This document shows, one piece after another, positions 1-5,314 of a DNA stretch of 5,314 bases. The notes below the pieces were generated by a model. That model saw nothing but the letters and a program-made list of their open reading frames with translations, was not told the origin of the DNA and did no database searches. The stretch covers positions 1 through 5,314 of the forward strand of contig DURG01000343.1 in assembly GCA_012837465.1 (NCBI GenBank). The letters run 5' to 3'. A program made the position numbers and the translations under genes. How positions within the stretch are numbered: position 1 is the stretch's first letter; each line of letters begins with the position of its first letter. Source of the stretch: Propionibacterium sp. (GTDB lineage Bacteria > Actinomycetota > Actinomycetes > Propionibacteriales > Propionibacteriaceae).

Positions 1-1362
1 GAGCGGCACCTCACCGGCACGGCCTCGGCCCAGGCGGCTGGTATCTCCACCGTCTACCAAGAGGTCAACCTCTGTGCCAACCTGAGCATCGGCGAGAACG
101 TCATGCTCGGCCACGAGGTGAAGGGCGCGGCCGGCATCAACTGGCGCAAGACGCACGACGAGGCCCGCAGGGCGCTGTCCCGGTTGGGACTGGGACACCT
201 CGACCCGAGGGCGCCCCTGTCGTCGATCTCGATCGCACTGCAGCAGCTGGTGGCGATCTCGCGGGCGATGGCCACCGACTCCACGGTGCTGATCCTCGAC
301 GAGCCCACCTCCAGCCTCGACGCCAATGAGGTCGAGGTGCTGTTCACCGTGATCCGCCACCTGCGCGATCAGGGCGTCGCCATCCTGTTCGTCTCGCACT
401 TCCTCGATCAGGTCTACCAAATCAGCGACCGGATCACCGTGCTGCGCAACGGACAGTTCGTGGGCGAGTACCTCGTCGACGAACTGAACCGCACCGAGCT
501 GATCTCGAAGATGATCGGCAAGGACTTCGAGTCGCTCAAGGCGCTGGGCTCGAACCGCCAGAGGGAGGCGCGGGACCGCACCGGAACGCCGCTGCTCTCC
601 GCGACGAACCTGGGCCGCAAAGGCGCCATCAACCCCACGGACGTGGAAGTTCACCCCGGTGAAGTGGTGGGCTTCGCCGGCCTGCTTGGGGCCGGGCGCA
701 CCGAGTTCGCCAGGTTGATCGCCGGCGCGGACAAGCCGGACTCCGGCACGATCGAGGTCAAGGGCCGCAAGGTGACCATCGGGTCGCCGGTGGCGGGCCT
801 CGCGCACGGGATCGCCTACTCCACGGAGAACCGGCGCGAGGACGGCGTCGTCGGCGACCTCAGCGTGCGCGAGAACATCATGCTGGCCGTCCAGGCCCGC
901 CGCGGCTGGATGCGCAGGGTCCGCGCCAAGGAGGTCGACAAGCTCGTCGACACCTACATGGAGCGATTCGACGTGCGGCCACGGGATCCTGAACGCCCCA
1001 TCCGGCTGCTCTCAGGCGGCAACCAGCAGAAGGTGCTGCTCGGCCGCTGGCTCGCCACCAACCCAGAACTGCTCCTGCTCGACGAGCCCACCCGAGGCAT
1101 CGACGTCGGGGCCAAGGCGGATATCCAGGAGACGGTCGCCGAACTTGCGCAAGGCGGCATGAGCGTCGTGTTCATCTCCTCCGAGCTGGAGGAGGTGGTG
1201 CGCCTGTCCGAGCGCATCGTCATCCTGAAGGACCGCCAGAAGGTGGGCGAAGTGGTCAACGGACCGGGCGTGAGCGCCGAATCCATCGTCTCGATCATCG
1301 CGGCGGAATCCGAACCCGGCGCCGAGGACCGTGCCAACGCCGGAAAGGGGGCCGGGGAATGA
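1..1362 (+). CDS. ytfR: Sugar ABC importer ATPase, YtfR-like, 5' end cut off by window
   Basis: This is the double-domain ATPase that powers a CUT2-family sugar importer at the inner face of the membrane. The frame is open from base 1, and the first ATG (103) lies inside the conserved domain, so the true start is upstream. By comparison with E. coli YtfR (about 500 residues), roughly 70 residues are missing, including the first Walker A. Numbering codons from base 1, domain 1 shows the Q-loop in VYQEVNL (Q20), a degenerate signature LSSISIALQQ (73-82), Walker B LILDE (D100, E101), D-loop SSLD and H-loop His133. Domain 2 shows Walker A GLLGAGRT (227-234) with Arg233 in place of Lys, canonical signature LSGGNQQK (from 337) and Walker B LLLLDE (D361, E362). 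The stretch VSHFLDQVYQISDRITVLRN is nearly identical to E. coli YtfR as I recall it. The stop overlaps the next gene by 4 bp. A polar tail of about 20 residues ends the protein. Family assignment is firm; the substrate is inferred. Confidence 0.93.
   Translation, partial: ERHLTGTASAQAAGISTVYQEVNLCANLSIGENVMLGHEVKGAAGINWRKTHDEARRALSRLGLGHLDPRAPLSSISIALQQLVAISRAMATDSTVLILDEPTSSLDANEVEVLFTVIRHLRDQGVAILFVSHFLDQVYQISDRITVLRNGQFVGEYLVDELNRTELISKMIGKDFESLKALGSNRQREARDRTGTPLLSATNLGRKGAINPTDVEVHPGEVVGFAGLLGAGRTEFARLIAGADKPDSGTIEVKGRKVTIGSPVAGLAHGIAYSTENRREDGVVGDLSVRENIMLAVQARRGWMRRVRAKEVDKLVDTYMERFDVRPRDPERPIRLLSGGNQQKVLLGRWLATNPELLLLDEPTRGIDVGAKADIQETVAELAQGGMSVVFISSELEEVVRLSERIVILKDRQKVGEVVNGPGVSAESIVSIIAAESEPGAEDRANAGKGAGE
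1345..1361 (+). promoter_or_regulatory. Ribosome-binding site and coupled start of first permease
   Basis: AAGGGGG at 1345-1351 stands 7 nt before the ATG at 1359, inside the end of the ATPase gene. The start overlaps the ATPase stop as ATGA (1359-1362). The spacing and overlap fix this start and suggest translational coupling, which keeps subunit amounts matched. The 10-mer AAGGGGGCCG recurs before the next gene. Confidence 0.75.
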
Positions 1363-2459
1363 ACCGGGTCAAGGCGGTCCTGCGGACCTCGTGGTTCTGG
1401 GCCATCGTCGGCATCGCCGTGCTGCTGCTGATCAACACGGTCAAGGATCCGCGCTACCTGTCCGTCGGTCTGAACCCCACCACTGGGATGATGACGGGCA
1501 ACATCCTCGACATCCTGCGCGTCTCCGCGCCCATCATCATGATCGCGGTTGGCATGACCTTCGTGATCGCCACCGAGGGCATTGACCTGTCGGTCGGCTC
1601 GATGATGGCCGTGGGCGGGGCCGTCGCGATGCAGACGCTCAGCAACCTGAGCGACCCGACTTCGGTCGCCGCGATGCTGCAGGCGATCGGCCTTGCGGTG
1701 CTCCTGGCAGTCGTGCTCGGCGCCGTCAACGGCGTGTTGGTCGCCGTCGTGGGGTTGCAGCCGTTCATCACCACGTTGGTGATGATGATGGCCGCCCGAG
1801 GGATCGCCCGGGTGGTCACGGGCGGGCAGAACACCAACGCGCGCAACGAGCCCTTCCGGCTGCTGGCCAACGGCCAAATTCTGGGCATTCCCACCAGCTT
1901 CGTGCTCGCGCTCATCATCGTCGTGCTCGTCGCGCTGCTGATGCGGCGCACCGCGCTGGGGCTGATGATCGAATCCATCGGGATCAACCCGCGCGCGAGC
2001 CGCTTGGCCGGCATCCGCCCGCGGCCCATCCTCATCGCCGTCTACGCGCTCGCGGCCGTCCTGGCTGCGATAGCCGGGATGTTCAACGTCTCCGAGGTGA
2101 TGACGGTCAACCCGTCGAGCACCGGCAACCTGATGGAGATGGATGCGATCTTGGCGGTCGTCATCGGCGGTACTTCCCTGGCGGGCGGCAAGTTCTCCAT
2201 CCTGGGATCGACGATGGGCGCACTGCTGATCGCGACCCTCAACAAGACCGTGGTGTTCCTCGGGGTGCCGTCGGCGGCGACCCCCGCGTTCAAGGCGTTG
2301 GTGATCATCGTCCTGGTGCTGCTGCAGTCGGAGCGGATCCGCAATCTGCTGTTCCGCAAGAAGTCACCGGGGTCGCCTGGGGCGACGGTTGCGCAGGGAG
2401 CGGGCGCTGTGCCGTCAGCTGGCGAGGCCGGGTCTGAGCCGAAGGGGGCCGTGTCGTGA
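1359..2459 (+). CDS. ytfT: Sugar ABC importer permease 1, YtfT-like
   Basis: This is a membrane permease of the BPD_transp_2 family (RbsC-like), one half of the translocation channel of a sugar importer. It has 366 residues, and about eight to ten hydrophobic segments can be picked out, at roughly 12-27, 56-72, 76-92, 105-131, 134-150, 180-195, 223-241, 262-276, 281-296 and 308-323. Family motifs are GIDLSVG (74-80), QPFITTL (134-140) and MDAILAVVIGG (261-271). TALGLMIESIGIN (198-210) closely resembles TALGMFIEAVGIN of E. coli YtfT, which favours YtfT over general RbsC. A cytoplasmic tail of about 35 residues, rich in Gly, Ala, Ser and Pro, follows the last helix; it looks poorly conserved and its role is unknown. 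The gene overlaps both neighbours by 4 bp, so it is in one operon with the ATPase and the second permease. E. coli YtfT serves galactofuranose uptake, while bifidobacterial FruF, a relative, serves fructose uptake. The exact sugar cannot be read from the sequence. Confidence 0.92.
   Translation: MNRVKAVLRTSWFWAIVGIAVLLLINTVKDPRYLSVGLNPTTGMMTGNILDILRVSAPIIMIAVGMTFVIATEGIDLSVGSMMAVGGAVAMQTLSNLSDPTSVAAMLQAIGLAVLLAVVLGAVNGVLVAVVGLQPFITTLVMMMAARGIARVVTGGQNTNARNEPFRLLANGQILGIPTSFVLALIIVVLVALLMRRTALGLMIESIGINPRASRLAGIRPRPILIAVYALAAVLAAIAGMFNVSEVMTVNPSSTGNLMEMDAILAVVIGGTSLAGGKFSILGSTMGALLIATLNKTVVFLGVPSAATPAFKALVIIVLVLLQSERIRNLLFRKKSPGSPGATVAQGAGAVPSAGEAGSEPKGAVS
2441..2458 (+). promoter_or_regulatory. 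Ribosome-binding site and coupled GTG start of second permease
   Basis: AAGGGGG (2441-2447) lies 8 nt before the GTG at 2456, within the tail of the first permease gene. Start and stop overlap as GTGA (2456-2459). This supports the GTG start, although the first ATG-type Met of the frame is much further in, inside the first membrane segment. Confidence 0.72.
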
Positions 2460-3526
2460 ACGCGCCGAACACGCTAGTCGACGAGGCGCGGCCCGCGCCG
2501 GATCTGCCTCGCGCCCAAGAATCCCACGCGAGCAGCGTAGCCGGGTGGTGGCATCGCGCCCAGCGGCTGCTGCCCACCCTGATCGCGCTGGCGCTACTGC
2601 TGGGCATGCTCATCTACGCGGAGGTCGCCTACGGTCGGGTGTTCCACCCCGGCACAATGTCGGACCTGTTGGGGGGAGCGGCACCCATGCTGATCCTCGC
2701 GGTGGGCATGACGCTGGTGATCATCTCGGCCGGCATCGACCTATCCGTCGGGGCCGTGGTCGCGTTCAGTTCTGTGGCCGGGGTGATGCTGATGGGCCAG
2801 GGCCTCAACGGGTGGCTGGGCGTGTTGGCGATGATCGTCCTCGCGTCGCTGTTCGGGTTGTTCGCCGGGGTCATGGTGCAGTACTTCAACGTCCAGCCCT
2901 TCATCGCCACCTTGGCGATGATGTTCCTGGCGCGCGGCCTCGCGTCGATGCTCACCACTGACGTGGTCCGGGCGCCCGAGGGCTCGCCGTTCGAGTGGTT
3001 GTCGACGAGGTGGAAGCTGTACGACGGGCCCAAGGTCAACGACTTCACGGTCACTCCAGGGGTGCTTATCGCGCTCCTCGTCGTGCTCGGCGCCGTCTTC
3101 TTCCTGCACCGCACCCGGATGGGGCGCACGGTGTACGGCATCGGGGGGTCGGAGAATTCGGCCGAGCTGATGGGGCTGCCCGTGGCGCGCACGCGGGTGC
3201 TGATCTACGTGATCTCGGGCGCCTGTTCGGGTCTGGCGGCGGTGGTTTACACCGCCAGCGTCCAGGGGTCGGCGAGGAACGTGACCGGGCTTGGTTGGGA
3301 GCTCGACGCGATCGCGGCCGTCGTCATCGGGGGATCCCTGTTGACGGGAGGGGCGGGCTACGTGTTGGGGTCGGTCATCGGGGTTCTGGTGCTGCAGGTG
3401 TTGCGGTTGATCATCACGAAGGACGGCTCGATCGACCCGCAGTACCTGACGATCATCACGGGCGCGGTGTTGTTGGTGTTCGTGCTGCTCCAGCGGTTGT
3501 TGGCCAAGAAGCGAAGCGAGCGCTGA
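2456..3526 (+). CDS. yjfF: Sugar ABC importer permease 2, YjfF-like
   Basis: This is the second, non-identical permease of the importer, also BPD_transp_2 family, expected to form a heterodimer with the preceding protein. It has 356 residues from a GTG start, with an N-terminal cytoplasmic stretch of about 38 residues before the first helix (about 39-55). Motifs are GIDLSVG (93-99), QPFIATLAMMFLARG (147-161) and WELDAIAAVVIGG (281-293). The HRTRMG...VYAIGG-type loop (here VYGIGG, 226-231, followed by NSAELMG) matches E. coli YjfF better than YtfT. Together with the gene order, this supports the YjfF assignment over a plain paralogue of permease 1. Its third positions differ from purB: by hand count it uses 13 TTG leucine codons against 2 in purB, and about 19 of 40 glycines are GGG. 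It is the last gene of the transporter operon in view; a 105-bp gap follows. The likely sugar is a furanose form such as galactofuranose or fructose. Confidence 0.92.
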   Translation: MNAPNTLVDEARPAPDLPRAQESHASSVAGWWHRAQRLLPTLIALALLLGMLIYAEVAYGRVFHPGTMSDLLGGAAPMLILAVGMTLVIISAGIDLSVGAVVAFSSVAGVMLMGQGLNGWLGVLAMIVLASLFGLFAGVMVQYFNVQPFIATLAMMFLARGLASMLTTDVVRAPEGSPFEWLSTRWKLYDGPKVNDFTVTPGVLIALLVVLGAVFFLHRTRMGRTVYGIGGSENSAELMGLPVARTRVLIYVISGACSGLAAVVYTASVQGSARNVTGLGWELDAIAAVVIGGSLLTGGAGYVLGSVIGVLVLQVLRLIITKDGSIDPQYLTIITGAVLLVFVLLQRLLAKKRSER

Positions 3527-3544
3527 GCGCAGGTTGCAGGGGAG

Positions 3545-3557
3545 CCACCCGCGGTGG
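3545..3557 (+). terminator. Weak GC hairpin after the transporter operon
   Basis: CCACC (3545-3549) and GGTGG (3553-3557) form a perfect 5-bp stem around CGC, 19 bp after the second permease stop. There is no run of T after it, so it is not a standard intrinsic terminator. It could assist termination in a GC-rich actinobacterium, or it may be chance. Confidence 0.25.
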
Positions 3558-3619
3558 ACGTAGCACCGGTCGAGCGTCGAGACGGGCGGAGAGCCGGCGC
3601 TGGCCCGGAGATGGGCAGC

Positions 3620-3631
3620 TAGGATTCGGCC
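3620..3631 (+). promoter_or_regulatory. Candidate leaderless promoter (-10) of purB
   Basis: TAGGAT at 3620-3625 fits the actinobacterial -10 pattern TANNNT and is followed by exactly 6 nt before the purB ATG at 3632. Transcription would therefore begin at the A of the start codon. No clear -35 hexamer is seen at 3595-3603. The alternative reading is that AGGA (3621-3624) acts as a ribosome-binding site 7 nt before the ATG. Both readings support the same start codon. Confidence 0.5.
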
Positions 3632-5062
3632 ATGAGCGTCCCGAATGTGCTGGCCAACCGTTACGCGTCGAAGCAGATGCGCGACATCTGGGCCCCAGAG
3701 GCAAAGATCATCTCCGAGCGGAAGCTGTGGCTCGCCGTGCTGCGCGCCCAGCGCGACCTCGGCGTCGACTTCGGTGGGGCCGACGCCGACGCGGTGATCG
3801 CCGCGTACGAGGCCGTCGTCGACCAGGTCGACCTGGCCTCGATCGACGCCCGCGAGCGCGTCACCCGGCACGACGTGAAGGCCCGCATCGAGGAGTTCAA
3901 CGACCTCGCCGGCCACGAGCACATCCACAAGGGCATGACCTCGCGTGACCTCACCGAGAACATTGAGCAGCTGCAGGTGCTGGAGTCGCTGCAGGTCATC
4001 CGGATCCGCGTGATCGCCGCGCTGGCCGAGCTCGCCCGGCTCGCCACGCAGTACGCGGACCAGCCCTTGACCGGCCGCTCGCACAACGTCGCCGCGCAGC
4101 TCACCACGCTGGGCAAGCGCTTTGCGACGGCCGCCGACGAGCTGCTCGTCGCGCTGGCCCGCCTCGACGACCTCATCGGGCGCTACCCGGCACGCGGCAT
4201 CAAGGGCCCCGTCGGCACCGCACAGGACATGCTCGACCTCCTCGGCGGCGACGCCGACAAGCTCGCCGAACTCGAGCAGCGCATCGCCGATGAGCTCGGC
4301 TTCGCCGCGGTGTTCACCTCCACCGGGCAGGTCTACCCGCGCTCCCTCGACTACGACGCGGTGACCGCGCTCGCCCAGGTGGCCGCGGCGCCGTCGAACG
4401 TCGCCACGACGATCCGCCTGATGGCCGGCATCGAGTTGGTCACCGAGGGGTTCAAGGAGGGCCAGGTCGGCTCGTCGGCCATGCCCCACAAGATGAACAC
4501 GCGGTCGTGTGAGCGCGTCAACGGCCTGGCCGTGGTGCTGCGCGGCTACGTGTCGATGGTGGGCGAGCTCGCCGGCGACCAGTGGAACGAGGGCGACGTG
4601 TCGTGCTCCGTGGTGCGCCGGGTCGCGCTGCCGGACGCGTTCTTCGCACTCGACGGGCTGTTCGAGACCTTCCTCACCGTGCTGGCCGACTTCGGCGCGT
4701 TCCCCGCCGTCATCGAGGCCGAACTCGAGCGCTACCTGCCGTTCCTGACCACCACCAAGGTGCTCATGGCCGCGGTCCGCAAGGGCGTGGGCCGCGAGGT
4801 CGCACACGAGGCGATCAAGGAGCACGCAGTCGGGGTCGCACTGGACCTCCGCAAGGGCGCGCGCACCAACGACCTGCTCGACAGGCTCGCCTCCGACGAG
4901 CGCCTCGGCCTCACCCGCGAGGAGCTGGACGGGCTCGTCGTGAGCCCGCTGGAGCTGGCTGGGACGGCGCAGGCGCAGGTCGCCCGGATCGCCGAACAGG
5001 TGGGTCGCATCGTCGAGGCGAATCCTGCGGCTGCGGCGTACCGTCCTGGGTCGGTGCTGTAG
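3632..5062 (+). CDS. purB: Adenylosuccinate lyase
   Basis: This cytosolic enzyme acts twice in purine synthesis. It removes fumarate from SAICAR to give AICAR, and from adenylosuccinate to give AMP. The product has 476 residues, the usual size of actinobacterial PurB (about 470). It belongs to the fumarase/aspartase superfamily. The signature GSSAMPHKMN is at 280-289; the second serine (S282) in this mobile loop is the likely catalytic base. The general-acid histidine is H151 in TGRSHNVAAQ, and another conserved active-site His is H80 in RHDVKA. TSRDLTEN (103-110) matches the substrate-binding TS-x-D segment. The stretch EGDVSCSVVRRVALPDA (320-336) is typical of this long PurB subtype. The ATG at 3632 is chosen because the protein begins at the conserved N-terminus (NVLANRYASKQM) and a -10 or AGGA element is correctly placed. 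Flanking gaps of 105 and 142 bp suggest it is transcribed alone. All key residues are present, and no damage is seen. Confidence 0.97.
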   Translation: MSVPNVLANRYASKQMRDIWAPEAKIISERKLWLAVLRAQRDLGVDFGGADADAVIAAYEAVVDQVDLASIDARERVTRHDVKARIEEFNDLAGHEHIHKGMTSRDLTENIEQLQVLESLQVIRIRVIAALAELARLATQYADQPLTGRSHNVAAQLTTLGKRFATAADELLVALARLDDLIGRYPARGIKGPVGTAQDMLDLLGGDADKLAELEQRIADELGFAAVFTSTGQVYPRSLDYDAVTALAQVAAAPSNVATTIRLMAGIELVTEGFKEGQVGSSAMPHKMNTRSCERVNGLAVVLRGYVSMVGELAGDQWNEGDVSCSVVRRVALPDAFFALDGLFETFLTVLADFGAFPAVIEAELERYLPFLTTTKVLMAAVRKGVGREVAHEAIKEHAVGVALDLRKGARTNDLLDRLASDERLGLTREELDGLVVSPLELAGTAQAQVARIAEQVGRIVEANPAAAAYRPGSVL

Positions 5063-5090
5063 GAGGGCTCTGCGGGAGCGCTGCGGGGCC

Positions 5091-5131
5091 CCTTCGTCGT
5101 GCTGCGCTGCTCCTTCGTCGCAGGCAGCACG
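5091..5131. repeat. Direct repeat with 8-bp inverted repeat downstream of purB
   Basis: CCTTCGTCG occurs twice in direct orientation (5091-5099 and 5112-5120, 21 bp apart). Around the second copy, CGTGCTGC (5098-5105) and GCAGCACG (5124-5131) form a perfect 8-bp inverted repeat with an 18-nt loop. The palindrome GGGGCCCC (5085-5092) adjoins it. The block lies outside any gene. It may be a dispersed intergenic repeat or part of the purB 3' end. Confidence 0.55.
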
Positions 5132-5143
5132 CTCAGGGAGCGT
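5129..5143 (+). terminator. Short hairpin, possible purB terminator
   Basis: ACGCTC (5129-5134) and GAGCGT (5138-5143) form a perfect 6-bp stem with a 3-nt loop AGG, 67 bp after the purB stop. It is followed by ACTTGTCC, which is not a T-run. It shares bases 5129-5131 with the 8-bp inverted repeat just upstream, so only one of the two can form at a time. The core GCTCAGGGAGCG resembles a motif I recall from intergenic repeats of some actinobacteria, but this is from memory only. Confidence 0.35.
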
Positions 5144-5156
5144 ACTTGTCCACAGG

Positions 5157-5205
5157 TGGCTCCATTCTGGGGTGATTGACCCCGCGGGCGGCTTGAATGG
5201 AGCCA
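5157..5205. repeat. Nested inverted repeat ending on the start codon of the TadG-like gene
   Basis: TGGCTCCATTC (5157-5167) and GAATGGAGCCA (5195-5205) are perfect 11-bp reverse complements, 27 nt apart. Inside them, GGGGT (5169-5173) and ACCCC (5179-5183) form a 5-bp stem with loop GATTG. The right outer arm contains the only purine-rich GGAG (5199-5202) and the A of the ATG at 5205. In RNA this would hide the start site. In DNA it could be an operator or part of a terminator. Confidence 0.7.
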
Positions 5206-5314
5206 TGCGAGCGCGCGATGAGAGAGGGCTGTCACTGTCGGTGTGGACGACGGTGGCGCTGCCCGCGTTCATCATCGCCGTCGGAGTGGGCGTCGACTTC
5301 TCCGGGCACGCCGC
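5205..5314 (+). CDS. TadE/TadG-like membrane protein, 3' end cut off by window
   Basis: Only the first 36 codons are visible. The start MRARDERGLSLSVW is followed by a hydrophobic segment (about 9-30) and VDFSG. This layout, a charged RDERG followed by one membrane helix ending in VD-[FLY]-[SG]-G, is that of the N-terminus of TadG-like proteins of actinobacterial Tad (Flp) pilus loci. These sit in the membrane with most of the chain outside. The position after the Gly8 processing-like site lacks the Glu at +5 of true pilins (Val13 instead), which favours TadG-like over a TadE/TadF pseudopilin. The start is uncertain: ATG 5205 has GGAG only 2 nt before it. TTG 5193 and GTG 5172 are in the same open frame, and 5205 is preferred because RDERG is usually close to the N-terminus. 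The nested inverted repeat overlaps this start. Confidence 0.65.
   Translation, partial: MRARDERGLSLSVWTTVALPAFIIAVGVGVDFSGHA

Noticed and set aside
103..1362. ATG at 103 as the true start of the ATPase
   Set aside because: The reading frame and clear YtfR homology (including the Q-loop) continue upstream to base 1, so the ATG is internal.
954..1877. Minus-strand open frame across the ATPase/permease junction
   Set aside because: Histidine- and aspartate-rich shadow translation with no family features; the plus strand carries the conserved proteins.
3611..3622. Three-codon mini-ORF (ATG GGC AGC TAG) just before purB, a possible upstream leader
   Set aside because: It has no ribosome-binding site of its own, is too short to judge, and would not be transcribed if purB is leaderless.
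3823..3836. Perfect 14-bp palindrome CCAGGTCGACCTGG inside purB
   Set aside because: A 14-bp palindrome is expected about once in every few windows of this size. It falls in ordinary codons (DQVDLA) of a conserved enzyme, with no sign of an operator role.
2995..3948. Plus-strand open frame spanning the permease end, the gap and the purB start
   Set aside because: Its product is Arg/Gly-rich with no motifs, it overlaps two confirmed genes in another frame, and it has no convincing start site.
5176..5181. TTGACC as a -35 box for the TadG-like gene
   Set aside because: The only -10-like hexamer, TTGAAT at 5193-5198, is just 11 bp away, too close for a normal promoter, and TTGAAT lacks the usual A at position 2.
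2741..5275. A very long open frame on the minus strand (844 codons) opposite the second permease and purB
   Set aside because: It is the mirror of strongly G/C-biased third positions. Its product is rich in Arg, His, Gln and Asp with no recognisable domain, and the opposite strand holds two well-identified genes.

Overview
The window is GC-rich throughout. It combines third-position G/C bias, ATGA/GTGA gene overlaps, an actinobacterial-type adenylosuccinate lyase and a TadG-like protein start. This suggests a member of the Actinomycetota, possibly near the Propionibacteriaceae; the family-level guess is inference. All genes lie on the + strand.

Region 1 (1-3526) is most of a carbohydrate ABC importer of the CUT2 type. 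It holds a two-domain ATPase whose first roughly 70 residues lie before the window (1-1362), followed by two different permeases (1359-2459 and 2456-3526). The genes overlap by 4 bp at both junctions (ATGA, then GTGA), and each downstream start has the same AAGGGGGCCG ribosome-binding sequence. The proteins match E. coli YtfR, YtfT and YjfF in order and in sequence, so the system is a YtfQRT-YjfF type furanose-sugar importer. The related bifidobacterial FruEKFG system takes up fructose, so the substrate is not settled. The periplasmic-type binding protein (YtfQ/FruE) is not in view and is expected upstream.

Region 2 (3527-3631) is a 105-bp gap with one weak GC hairpin. A TAGGAT hexamer stands exactly 6 nt before the next ATG, the layout of a leaderless actinobacterial promoter, so purB is probably transcribed separately from the transporter.

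Region 3 (3632-5062) is a complete purB, encoding adenylosuccinate lyase of purine synthesis. It has the fumarate-lyase signature and the expected histidines.

Region 4 (5063-5204) is a 142-bp gap packed with direct and inverted repeats. These include two hairpins that share bases and so cannot form together. There is also an 11-bp perfect inverted repeat enclosing a second hairpin, whose right arm runs into the next start codon. This is the least explained part of the window.

Region 5 (5205-5314, continuing past the end) is the start of a TadE/TadG-like single-pass membrane protein, possibly part of a Tad pilus or secretion locus.

No CRISPR array, insertion sequence, RNA gene or clearly new multi-gene system was found.
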